From Bacillus horti (lineage in GTDB: Bacteria; Bacillota; Bacilli; Caldalkalibacillales; JCM-10596): a stretch of DNA of 64,000 nt. Below, one piece after another: positions 27,423-35,450 of the stretch (positions are counted from its first letter, which is position 1; every line of letters begins with the position of its first letter). The stretch is taken from NCBI RefSeq assembly GCF_030813115.1, contig NZ_JAUSTY010000005.1, positions 225,580-289,579 of the forward strand, given 5' to 3'. Under the pieces are notes generated by a model, which saw only the letters and a list, made by a program, of their open reading frames with translations, was not told where the DNA came from and did no database searches. The position numbers and the translations under genes were made by a program.

Positions 27423-28004
27423 TTAAGTAATCACTTTACTTATTTTCTTAATGCAATACTTACTTATTTCTATCCATAGCCAGCTGTAGAAAAATGAGAA
27501 TACGTAAACCAATGCGATTGTACTCAGACTAAACGTTGATGAAGCTATAGGCCCAAGGACAGGGAATTGAAAAACATAAAGCACCAAAAGGATTCCTCCC
27601 AATAAAGAAAACGACCCGACCAACACAGCGGACAAACGAGTTTTAAAATATAAGAGTGAGCTCCCAATTCCAAGCCCTAATAGGCCAGTCGTGAAAGGGA
27701 AAATGATCAGTTCGCTAGGTTGAATAAAAAAGAGAAGAAAAATAGTGAGTATATAGGCGGTCAGACCTGATCGGAAAGAAAAAATAGTGCTTAACATAAT
27801 AGGAGCTGTGGCGAGGGGACTAATCAGGTAGCCAATTCCAGGCAGAAGCCCTCCCATGGATTGGAAAATGGAGGACAGCGTTGCAAGAAAAGCGACAGTG
27901 ACCATTTTCCTTGTGGTTGCTTCAGTTGTTTTAAATCGGGTGCGAATTTCTGAAACTCCTACACAGTCAGGGTTAAACCAGTAATTTTTTATAAACTTCG
28001 GCAT
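27423..28004 (-). CDS. Polytopic membrane protein, possible ECF-type substrate-binding component
   Basis: 193 residues, hydrophobic with about five or six membrane helices after a soluble head of ~30 residues. The arrangement (MVTVAFLATLSSIFQSMGGLLPGIGYLISP early, Gly-rich loops, no charged core) resembles S-components of energy-coupling vitamin transporters, but no ATPase or EcfT partner is nearby and I cannot assign a substrate. The start follows AAAGGAGT on the minus strand. It is transcribed away from the gene at 28265. Confidence 0.5.
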   Translation of the reverse strand: MPKFIKNYWFNPDCVGVSEIRTRFKTTEATTRKMVTVAFLATLSSIFQSMGGLLPGIGYLISPLATAPIMLSTIFSFRSGLTAYILTIFLLFFIQPSELIIFPFTTGLLGLGIGSSLLYFKTRLSAVLVGSFSLLGGILLVLYVFQFPVLGPIASSTFSLSTIALVYVFSFFYSWLWIEISKYCIKKISKVIT

Positions 28005-28264
28005 TCAGAGGGTACTCCTTTCATCAGCCTGATTATCAACATGATGACTCTGTTGTTCTGTGGAAACGTAGGAATACTAGAATTCAAATTTTTAGATGAA
28101 GCATCCTATCTGGATGCTTTCTATTAGGATGAAAGAAGCTCGAAAGATTGGTACCTGATCTTTCACTTAGACATATGCTGAAAGGAGAATAAATATATCA
28201 TGATATCTAGGGTTCCTAGGCGTATATCCTTGATAATGTATATTTCCTTGGAAGGAGTAATCAT

Positions 28265-28909
28265 ATGTCATATTCACAATGGGATGTTTTAAACAATAAC
28301 TACATGTTCGAGACAAGACCGCAGCCTGACTTGAGTGATGCAAATGCGGAAATGAGCAGATTGCAGCCCATACTTCAACATATACCTTTGTCTTCGCCTG
28401 CGTTTCGACAGGCTATGAGCTCGGTACTTCAACACCTTCAGGTCGTTAGCAGAGCTCTTGCCTTAGGATGCGGAATGAGTTCTGAATTTCGTTATCTTCC
28501 TGAAGCGTGGGGACTTCCTGAGCTGCAGATTGTACACGCTCGTTATCTCACACCCCTAAGCTATCATCTATACTCTGCCTTGGGAGCAGCGGAGCTCCTG
28601 GCAACCGGACATGGGAGGTACTCGCATTTTCCACTGGGAGTTGGCTGTATGCTCTCGATTCTTCGATTATGGGAAACCTTTCCTGAGGCGGTGGCTAATC
28701 TTCGGCGTGCAGCTGGTCCCCATTACACGGCTACTATCGACCAAGCTGAACGAACTTTAATGCAAATGGTGCCGCAAACTCAACAAGCTTTAACCATCAG
28801 TCGATCGGCAGTAGAGTCGGCAATTTGGGAAGCTGCAGTTCGTGCCTCACAGCTAGCATACGAGGTTCGGGGCAGAGTCGCTAAATCTATGGAACAGGAA
28901 GTGTATTAG
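28265..28909 (+). CDS. Helical protein of unknown function
   Basis: 214 residues, soluble, mostly helical, Ala/Leu-rich, with little Lys and a higher GC content than its neighbours. Begins MSYSQWDVLNNNYMFETRP. No motif recognised. AAGGAGTAATC precedes ATG 28265. The leader upstream contains a CTAGG-GTT-CCTAG mini-hairpin and AT-rich stretches that may hold a promoter. Isolated from both neighbours, so probably its own transcription unit. Confidence 0.6.
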   Translation: MSYSQWDVLNNNYMFETRPQPDLSDANAEMSRLQPILQHIPLSSPAFRQAMSSVLQHLQVVSRALALGCGMSSEFRYLPEAWGLPELQIVHARYLTPLSYHLYSALGAAELLATGHGRYSHFPLGVGCMLSILRLWETFPEAVANLRRAAGPHYTATIDQAERTLMQMVPQTQQALTISRSAVESAIWEAAVRASQLAYEVRGRVAKSMEQEVY

Positions 28910-29027
28910 AATTAGCGATGATTGACGAACGGTTGAGTGACAATTGATGTGAAATGAATAGATGATAGTTATATTTGTTTGAGGATGGAATCATAAATCA
29001 GTTTCTTTTTGAAGACCATCCTTTTTG

Positions 29028-30452
29028 TCATGGAACAATTTCAAAAAGTTTCCCTTGGTTAGAATCAGTCACTTTCATAGAGCCATATACCCCTAGAAAT
29101 AGTCTAGTTTGATTTAGATTTGTTCCCAAACTCACATAATAAGCTGATTGTGAACCAAAATTATAATCAATTTCAATAACATTAAAGTCGCTTAGCTTAG
29201 AATCTATTCTTACCTTCGTATAAGCTAAAGCTCCTCTAACCGGTAGTTCAGATTCTTCTTTTCGAGCTAGGTCGGTAAACACAACGGCCCCCGATAAATT
29301 GGGGATTTCCGTTCCCATATAGGGCTGGACTCCTGTAAGTGCAGTAGCTCTAAACTTATCTGCACGGGGATCCTCATGATAATAACTAGTTAGTGGCTGA
29401 AGTCGCCGTATGGAGGTTTTTAGTGCTTCGTCGTAATAAGCAATTGTTTTCTCAATTAAATCTGGGTTTGTTGAGCACTCTTTGGGTACAGAAGTAGGAA
29501 AAGCACCTTCCCACCCCCGCCATCCGAAGTTTATAAAGCCTTCTTGATCAGTATCAGATTTCATTAAAGAAGCTTGAACAAGCTGGGTGACCGGGATCGG
29601 CTTATACTGAATGAATGAGAAAATCGATTCTACAAAATCCTGTCCGACATTTCCGACGTATTTAATATACTGATTATAAAATTTTTGAAATGAAATCCCA
29701 GGTACATTACGAATCCCTTTAGCGATTACTGTAAGCGTTTCTTGAATAGGTATGGGAAGTTCATTAAAACGAGTTACTACGGGAGGATTATCGATAAATG
29801 TAGGTTTATCTACATCAATTTCAATTATTTTACCTGCTATTTCCATATCATCTTGACTTAAGTTAAATGGATCATAGCCTGATCCTCCATCTCCTGTTGT
29901 CAGGACAAGCTTACCTGTTTCAGGTGAAAAGTTTAAGCTATTGACACCATTATGATTTGCAAATGGTCTTCTGATATTGAGTAAAGTTCGCTGCTTTTGA
30001 GGCTGGCTATTCGAAGGTAAAATCCATTCCTCAACGGTATTAATATGATCAAATTGAATTTCTCTATTTATCCACTTTAAATTTAAGGTTTTAGGATCAC
30101 ATGGGTTAGGCTGAAAAGGTTCAGGAGGAGCACCTAGGAGAGCACCTACACCTTGGGTTCCAGCTACTGAGTAATAAAGGTAAAACAAATGATTATTATG
30201 AAAGTCTGGATGAAATGCTAGTCCTAGCAATCCCCGTTCATCATATCCACCATTAGCACCTAGTTTTATGATTTGTTGGCGAATATCTAAAAAAGTCTTT
30301 ATTACTCCGTTTCCTATGTAAAAGATCTCTCCTACCTGTGTTGCAATAAATAACCTTTCGGTTGAATCATCCGGATGTATGGCTGTTTTTAAGACAGTAG
30401 GTAAATTTAGATTACTAACAATGGGACGCAAACTCACTTTAACTTTTGCCAA
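29028..30452 (-). CDS. PQQ-type glucose/sorbosone dehydrogenase family protein
   Basis: 474 residues with beta-propeller features of soluble sugar dehydrogenases (GSDH/HHIP-like): YDERGLLGLAFHPDFHNNHLFYLYYS near residue 70 and LNFSPETGKLVLTTGDGG near 180, followed by GWRGWEG. Members oxidise sugars with pyrroloquinoline quinone, but many Gram-positive homologues have no proven cofactor and no PQQ synthesis genes are in the window. No signal peptide is visible, which is unusual for this normally exported family. TTG 30452 follows AAGGAGGG on the minus strand. Confidence 0.8.
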   Translation of the reverse strand: MAKVKVSLRPIVSNLNLPTVLKTAIHPDDSTERLFIATQVGEIFYIGNGVIKTFLDIRQQIIKLGANGGYDERGLLGLAFHPDFHNNHLFYLYYSVAGTQGVGALLGAPPEPFQPNPCDPKTLNLKWINREIQFDHINTVEEWILPSNSQPQKQRTLLNIRRPFANHNGVNSLNFSPETGKLVLTTGDGGSGYDPFNLSQDDMEIAGKIIEIDVDKPTFIDNPPVVTRFNELPIPIQETLTVIAKGIRNVPGISFQKFYNQYIKYVGNVGQDFVESIFSFIQYKPIPVTQLVQASLMKSDTDQEGFINFGWRGWEGAFPTSVPKECSTNPDLIEKTIAYYDEALKTSIRRLQPLTSYYHEDPRADKFRATALTGVQPYMGTEIPNLSGAVVFTDLARKEESELPVRGALAYTKVRIDSKLSDFNVIEIDYNFGSQSAYYVSLGTNLNQTRLFLGVYGSMKVTDSNQGKLFEIVP

Positions 30453-30542
30453 TGAACTTAACCCTCCTTTATTATTCTTTTATAAGAATATGAGTGATAG
30501 GTCCTGTTTATTATTACCTTAGCTGATTAGGGAGGAATAGGC

Positions 30543-30672
30543 GCTAATGCTGATTTTTATTTCTGCGGACCCGTTCCATTTATGAAGGCTGTAAACCATG
30601 CATTGAAGGATTGGGGCGTACCTGACGAGAGGGTTCTTTGAATTCTTTGGTCCAGCGGAGGTATTAAGTTAA
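30543..30672 (+). pseudogene. C-terminal remnant of flavohaemoglobin (hmp) gene
   Basis: Codons read ANADFYFCGPVPFMKAVNHA then LKDWGVPDERV, and after a two-base loss EFFGPAEVLS and TAA: the NAD-binding end of nitric-oxide-detoxifying flavohaemoglobin. The globin and FAD parts are missing upstream and the frame is shifted near 30640. A terminator 32 bases downstream is probably the original gene's. Confidence 0.8.
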
Positions 30673-30703
30673 TTTAACCAAATGAAGGTTGTATTCTTGA
30701 TAC

Positions 30704-30757
30704 GACTGGTCGCAAGTGTTGCTTTTCGAGGGTGAACACTTTGACCAGTCTTTTTTT
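30704..30757 (+). terminator. Strong terminator downstream of the hmp remnant
   Basis: GACTGGTC (30704-30711) pairs with GACCAGTC (30743-30750), extended by AAGTGTT/AACACTT, followed by TTTTTTT. Confidence 0.88.
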
Positions 30758-30865
30758 GTTGTGTCTGGACTTGATTTGCCGTGCTGGTTCTAGCATGGGA
30801 TAGGTAGTGGCCGGAACGGGTCGTCTCCCTCATTCATATGATAGATAAAACTGAAGGAAAGGAAC

Positions 30866-31801
30866 GTGATTGCTTTGAGCTCCGATTCAAGGAAAACCGA
30901 ATTGTCGCTATTCCGAACATCCAGGAGACGTTTACAGCGCAACGTGCAAAAGTTGAAAAATCCGAATGAGTTCTCGTTTATTTTTCTGGGGGACAGCTGG
31001 GCAGGGGATGGGCAAACGAGCAATACCATTTTTGGGCTAGCTTTATCTGCAATCCGCTCCTTGAAAAGAAAACCGTTATTTATTTTGCATAGCGGAGATT
31101 CTGTTTTTACTGGTACAGCCGAAGAATTTAAAACGGGAGGTACCTATACCGATAATCTCCCGGTCAAAAGCCTTCTACAGCTCATTCAAGATCCAACTAA
31201 TGGAGTACCCAACATCCCTTTTTTCATTGTACCTGGTAACCATGATCGAACAGGTATTAACGGTCCACTTACAAATTTCAGAACCTTTATCGGTCCAACC
31301 CGTTTTAGTATCAATCTTCCACGAATCAAAACGACAATCATCGGTCTCAATAATGTTAAGCAATTGGGTCTTGATGCAAACAATCAACCTATCTACGGGT
31401 TTTCGCCATCAGAATTGACTTATCTAAAATCGAAGCTAAAAAAGGCTAAGAAAAACACGCTTTTGCTGATGCATGTACCACCTAGGATTGGAAAGTGGGC
31501 GAACCCGAACTATTTTAAGGATCCGGAATCGACCTTCGGCAATGAAAATGGTCAATTGACTCGCTTTCTTAGAATTATTCGGGGGAAGGTACGCCACGTA
31601 CTTGTCGGTCATGTACACGCTTTCGATAAGTTAACCTTCCAAGGGACTCGCTATGTCATATCTGGAGGGGCCGGAGCTCCACTCGTGAAGGAAGGGTTTC
31701 TGAAAGGAACTCGGACTCCAATTTTCCATATTATTGAGTACACTGTGCGTAATGGAGTTGTTGTCAAACGTCGTGTCATTCCTATTGGATATACGGCTTA
31801 A
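30866..31801 (+). CDS. Calcineurin-like metallophosphoesterase
   Basis: 311 residues. The five metal-binding blocks are visible in order: FLGDSWAGDG (usual D-x-H replaced by GDSW), HSGD, PGNHDRTG, LLLMHVPPR and LVGHVHAF. It hydrolyses phosphoester bonds; substrate unknown. The N-terminal ~35 residues are basic and lack a signal peptide. GTG 30866 follows GGAAAGGA; TTG 30875 is an alternative. It converges with the unknown gene at 31938-32648 and lies next to the sugar dehydrogenase-like gene; a shared role is only a guess. Confidence 0.82.
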   Translation: MIALSSDSRKTELSLFRTSRRRLQRNVQKLKNPNEFSFIFLGDSWAGDGQTSNTIFGLALSAIRSLKRKPLFILHSGDSVFTGTAEEFKTGGTYTDNLPVKSLLQLIQDPTNGVPNIPFFIVPGNHDRTGINGPLTNFRTFIGPTRFSINLPRIKTTIIGLNNVKQLGLDANNQPIYGFSPSELTYLKSKLKKAKKNTLLLMHVPPRIGKWANPNYFKDPESTFGNENGQLTRFLRIIRGKVRHVLVGHVHAFDKLTFQGTRYVISGGAGAPLVKEGFLKGTRTPIFHIIEYTVRNGVVVKRRVIPIGYTA

Positions 31802-31871
31802 CTAGGTGAGTAGAGAGAGTTATATGCTTAATCATCATCATACAAAAATGTAGGGGTCCCCCGATCGTATA

Positions 31872-31903
31872 AAAGCAAGCCTCATGGTGGTGCTTTTTTT
31901 TTT
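31872..31903. terminator. Terminator between convergent genes
   Basis: A short stem (AAGCA/TGCTT plus CC/GG, with a two-base bulge) is followed by ten T residues. Likely ends the metallophosphoesterase transcript. Confidence 0.5.
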
Positions 31904-31937
31904 GCGTATTCGTCCTCTTTGGACGGTAGCGCCACTA

Positions 31938-32648
31938 TTATGTTGGAATTCTGAATGAAGGCTCTGTTCGAAGATAATAATTAGCTCTTACCTCTGCCGA
32001 CCAATTTACAAAGACCTCTCTCCATTGTACACTGCTAAAAAATTCATCAATAGATTGATTCTGCGAGTCCCATTCGACAAAGACATTGAGTGGCGTGATG
32101 CCTCCCTGCCATAATCCATTACTTACGTCAGTCCCCTTTTCCCGGACTAATAATATAGGAAGGCCAAATTGAAAAGCCATGGAGGGTTCTATTTGTAAAA
32201 AAACAGAGCCTTGCCAAAACGGAGTGGTGGTAGGCGGTTGTCCGGCGTTTGTTTCTAAGATTTGCACGAAAAACCTTTGGAAATTTATAGCTAGAAGTCC
32301 ATAGCTAGATATAATTAAGCGACGGATATTGGTTAGTATGGTTTCGGGATATTGTTCACTTTCCGGCAATGTACGTGGGAATAACAAAGCATCCTCAATT
32401 TCTAAAATGAGACGATTCAAAAATTGTTCCTGAAGACTATTAAGCGTACTTGTCGTACTTAAAAAGATCGGAATTCGAAAGGCGCGATCGATGCAATCCT
32501 TGATCAATGTATTTTCTTCATTGTTCGTTAATTTTGAGGAAGAAGTGTTATCTTGAGGAACTATGGGGAACCTCTGTGTAGTATTTAAAGGGGGGAGCTT
32601 TTTTAAAGGGGTTCTCTGGCTTTTCCCCTTAGTTTTTTGATTATCCAT
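31938..32648 (-). CDS. Unknown soluble protein with Lys/Pro-rich N-terminus
   Basis: 236 residues from ATG at 32648, placed nine bases after AAGGAGG; TTG two codons earlier is too close. The first ~50 residues are Lys/Pro/Asn-rich and probably disordered. From residue ~55 comes RIPIFLSTTSTLNSLQEQFL and a regular alpha/beta pattern through ~120 that recalls nucleotide-binding TIR-like or deoxyribosyltransferase-like folds, though the match is weak. The C-terminal half (WQGSVFLQIEPSMAFQFGLPILLVREKG) is not recognised. Convergent with the metallophosphoesterase. Confidence 0.5.
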   Translation of the reverse strand: MDNQKTKGKSQRTPLKKLPPLNTTQRFPIVPQDNTSSSKLTNNEENTLIKDCIDRAFRIPIFLSTTSTLNSLQEQFLNRLILEIEDALLFPRTLPESEQYPETILTNIRRLIISSYGLLAINFQRFFVQILETNAGQPPTTTPFWQGSVFLQIEPSMAFQFGLPILLVREKGTDVSNGLWQGGITPLNVFVEWDSQNQSIDEFFSSVQWREVFVNWSAEVRANYYLRTEPSFRIPT

Positions 32649-32829
32649 TACCAAAATCCTCCTTGTAAATTAAAGTCAACGGCAGTATATGTACGACTGC
32701 CTATTCATGCTACTGTTGGCTGTTAGATATCTTCTTTTTGAAACTAGAGCTTCCATGTGATCTGTTGTAAACTGGTACGTAAGAAAGATTATCTTTTTAG
32801 GCTTTAATTTTAGAAAAAGGGTGGTGTAG

Positions 32830-33036
32830 TTTATTTTTTTATATCGATATTTTCTATTAATTGTTTTATGTGTTTTGATTACTATTTCTTTAGCTTTCTT
32901 ATTACCAAGTTTCTATCCTAGATTTTCATTAGATGGGAACATCATTATGGTGCTAAGCTTCAGCTTTATTGTTTGTACATTTGTTACTTTACTTTATTGT
33001 ATTTTAATAGAATTAAAGAAGATAAATGATAGATAG
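32830..33036 (+). CDS. Possible small two-helix membrane protein lacking a standard start
   Basis: An open frame of ~68 codons encodes two clear membrane helices (LLIVLCVLITISLAFLLP and IIMVLSFSFIVCTFVTLLYC) and ends LKKIND R. It is immediately preceded by an in-frame TAG, and the first usable codons are ATT or an internal TTG; GGGTGG lies upstream. Either a rare start is used or the gene has lost its start. The stretch 32649-32829 shows nothing else. Confidence 0.3.
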   Translation, partial: FIFLYRYFLLIVLCVLITISLAFLLPSFYPRFSLDGNIIMVLSFSFIVCTFVTLLYCILIELKKINDR

Positions 33037-33098
33037 AGATCATTGTAAAATTTATTTATACTCATAATTACACTAGTAGATAAAAAGGAGTGATAGTC

Positions 33099-33881
33099 AT
33101 GGAATTCAACGACGTTATTCACGGGCACAAATCAATCAGGCGGTATGAGGATAGAGAAGTAAGTCAAGAGCTGCTCGATCAAATATTAGATGCAGGTATT
33201 CGTGCTTCTTCAAGTGGTAATATGCAATCCTACTCGATTGTGGTCACAAAGGACAAAGAGCTTAGGGAAAAATTATATACACCACACATGAACCAGTCGA
33301 TGGTGGTTGATGCACCCGTTCTTTTAACTTTTTGTGCTGATTTTAATAGAATGAGAAAGTGGCTTGAGCTGAATGATGCCCCCGTACATTTTGATAACTT
33401 CATGAGCTTTATGATAGGAGCTATTGATGCTACACTAGTCGCTCAAAACTGTGCACTAGCAGCAGAAAACGCTGGATTAGGTATTTGCTATATGGGATCA
33501 ACACTTGCGAATTGTGATCAAATTGGTGAAATTTTAAATCTGCCACCGAATGTTGTGCCTGTTGTGGGTTATTCTTTAGGATATCCGGCAGAAAATCCTG
33601 CGCCACGTGATCGTTTGCCGAAAGCGGGGCTTGTTCATTATGAGCAGTATAAGGATTATTCAGATGAAGATATTCTTGAAATCTATAAGGAGAGAAACGA
33701 AAAGGGATGGCAGCGGTACATGGATGTCCCTAGACTTAAGGAAATGACTGAGGAATTAGGGTTAAAAAATCTTGCTCAGATTTATACGATTGCGAAATAT
33801 ACAAAGGAATCTCATCAGGGGTTTTCACAGTCGGTGTTGAATTACTTACGCAGTCAGAACTTTATGGAAAATGAAGAGTAA
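33099..33881 (+). CDS. NADPH-dependent nitroreductase/flavin oxidoreductase (NfrA-like)
   Basis: 260 residues of the nitroreductase fold: HKSIRRYEDREVSQELLDQIL (FMN phosphate binding, SxRxY-like), ASSSGNMQSYSIV, a central AALAAENAGLGICYMG segment and GYSLGYPAENPAPRDRLP. It resembles the B. subtilis NfrA class, which reduces flavins, nitro compounds and quinones. ATG 33099 is nine bases after AGGAG at 33085-33089; GTG 33090 abuts that site. The last bases lie close to the DUF952 gene, and the two may be co-transcribed. Confidence 0.88.
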   Translation: MEFNDVIHGHKSIRRYEDREVSQELLDQILDAGIRASSSGNMQSYSIVVTKDKELREKLYTPHMNQSMVVDAPVLLTFCADFNRMRKWLELNDAPVHFDNFMSFMIGAIDATLVAQNCALAAENAGLGICYMGSTLANCDQIGEILNLPPNVVPVVGYSLGYPAENPAPRDRLPKAGLVHYEQYKDYSDEDILEIYKERNEKGWQRYMDVPRLKEMTEELGLKNLAQIYTIAKYTKESHQGFSQSVLNYLRSQNFMENEE

Positions 33882-33924
33882 TAATGAAAGAGGATATTTG
33901 ACCAGAAGAGATGGGAAGAAAAAT

Positions 33925-34269
33925 ATGATAACGCACATAACTACAAAAGAAAAATGGGAGCAGGCTAAAGTAAAAGGATATTACGATCACGAAAGCATTG
34001 AAGAAGAAGGCTTTATACACTGTTCTTCGATAGAACAAGTTGTGAAGGTGGCAAATAATATCTATAAAGGGGAGTCGGAATTACTACTTCTTTTAATTCA
34101 GGAGAGTATTGTGAAACCAAAGGTTATTTGGGAGGATCTTTACGACCTGAATGAGCTTTACCCTCACATTTACGGTGTTTTAAATATTGAAGCAGTTATG
34201 CGTACATATGAGTTTAATCTAATGGAGGATGGAAGTTTTCAGTTGCCATTGGATTTACAGGGGAAGTAA
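33925..34269 (+). CDS. DUF952 family protein
   Basis: 114 residues with the DUF952 outline: MITHITTKEKWEQAKVKGYY, EGFIHCSSIEQV, VIWEDLYDLNELYPHIYG. The family is uncharacterised; related folds include ADP-ribosyltransferase-like proteins, which gives no proven activity here. ATG 33925 is chosen because the family usually starts close to IxHITT; the open frame extends upstream into the nitroreductase end. Confidence 0.75.
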   Translation: MITHITTKEKWEQAKVKGYYDHESIEEEGFIHCSSIEQVVKVANNIYKGESELLLLLIQESIVKPKVIWEDLYDLNELYPHIYGVLNIEAVMRTYEFNLMEDGSFQLPLDLQGK

Positions 34270-34334
34270 CAGATTAAATTACTAGCTGGCAAATCATTTC
34301 AATAGAATAAAAGGAATAGATAGGAAGTGAACGA

Positions 34335-34435
34335 ATGACTAGAATGAAACGAATTAACTCCTCGGTGCAGTTCATATAATCTGATAGCAGATTGTACCGA
34401 GGTAAGAATGTATGTGTTATCAGTTAACTGCACCG
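34335..34435 (+). promoter_or_regulatory. Leader-peptide and alternative-hairpin element ahead of the methyltransferase
   Basis: A 14-codon frame (34335-34379; MTRMKRINSSVQFI) starts seven bases after AGGAAG. Its end overlaps CCTCGGTGCA at 34360-34369, which can pair with TGTACCGAGG (34393-34402), or alternatively CGGTGCAGTT (34363-34372) can pair perfectly with AACTGCACCG (34426-34435). The two structures exclude each other, as in attenuators. A perfect TATAAT at 34375 within it offers a competing reading as a promoter, but no good -35 is seen. Confidence 0.45.
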
Positions 34436-34476
34436 TTTCCATATTTTTAAAAAATACATGGAGAAGGAGCATAGTT

Positions 34477-35238
34477 ATGAATAAGAACAAATTAAAAGAA
34501 CAATGGTTGTCAGAGGAAAAGAAGAGCTTTGAAGGATGGGACTTTTCATATATAACAAAGAGAGTGATTGGAGAGCCACTACCATGGGATTACGATAAAA
34601 TCGTTCGGCAATACCTGATAAAAGACTTTATCCTCCTAGATATGGGTACGGGAGGTGGAGAGTATTTATTAACCCTCAACCATCCATACTCAAATACTTA
34701 TGTAACCGAAGCTTATCCACCAAATTATGATCTCTGTAAAAGGAAGCTATCTCCGCTTGGTATTCGAGTAAGACAAGTTGTTGATGATGCGAACCTTCCT
34801 TTTGAGAACAGTATGTTTGATATAATCATTAACAGGCATGAATCATTTGATATCCATGAAATCAATCGAATTTTAAAACCAAATGGTTTATTTATTACTC
34901 AGCAGGTTGGAGGACAAAATAATAAGGAGCTAGCTGAGTATTTATTAGGAAGCTTTGAAGAAATAACAAATAGTGACTTCGCTCTTGATCGTACTATTGA
35001 ATGGATTAGAGGGATTAAATTTAAAGTTCTATTTTCAAATGAGTATTTCCCTAGATTAAAATTCATTGATGTTGGTGCTTTAGTTTACTTGGCAAAGATC
35101 ATAGAATGGGAATTCCCGAGTTTCTCAGTTGAACATTGCTTTGAACAGCTTTGTAAATTACAGTCTACTATTGATAGACAAGGATTTATAGAAACAAAAG
35201 AACATCGGTTTATGATCGTTGCTCAAAAAGCTGTATAA
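34477..35238 (+). CDS. Class I SAM-dependent methyltransferase
   Basis: 253 residues. Motif I is FILLDMGTGGGEYLL (about residues 46-58), followed by YVTEAYPPN, DDANLPFENSMFDIIINRHE and the post-motif INRILKPNGLFITQQVGG. The target is unknown; the fold is that of small-molecule or tRNA-type methyltransferases. ATG 34477 follows GAGAAGGAGC; the longer upstream frame runs through the leader element and is rejected. A terminator lies about 110 bases downstream. Confidence 0.85.
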   Translation: MNKNKLKEQWLSEEKKSFEGWDFSYITKRVIGEPLPWDYDKIVRQYLIKDFILLDMGTGGGEYLLTLNHPYSNTYVTEAYPPNYDLCKRKLSPLGIRVRQVVDDANLPFENSMFDIIINRHESFDIHEINRILKPNGLFITQQVGGQNNKELAEYLLGSFEEITNSDFALDRTIEWIRGIKFKVLFSNEYFPRLKFIDVGALVYLAKIIEWEFPSFSVEHCFEQLCKLQSTIDRQGFIETKEHRFMIVAQKAV

Positions 35239-35346
35239 ATTATAGATAAGATAATCCACACTAGTTAACAGTATATTCTGGTAATATAGATAAGAAGCAA
35301 ATAGTTGACGAATTTACTATAAAGTAAAAAAGATCAGACATCAAAG

Positions 35347-35387
35347 CTCCAGCCTAAGTTAAGTGCTATCTATGGCTGGAGTTTTTT
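35347..35387 (+). terminator. Terminator after the methyltransferase gene
   Basis: CTCCAGCC (35347-35354) pairs perfectly with GGCTGGAG (35374-35381), followed by TTTTTT. Confidence 0.85.
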
Positions 35388-35450
35388 AGTAGGTACCATA
35401 ACTTATGTGGAGTATCTAAAATCAAAATTGAATAGAATAGGGTGACGCTA

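Noticed and set aside
28095..28130. Hairpin AAGCATCC/GGATGCTT between divergent genes at 28004 and 28265
   Set aside because: Lies upstream of both genes with a weak T-tail; terminator role not supported and no other role evident.
28205..28225. CTAGGGTTCCTAG stretch resembling part of a guanidine-I riboswitch
   Set aside because: Only the short 5-bp stem matches; the remaining conserved blocks of that riboswitch are absent.
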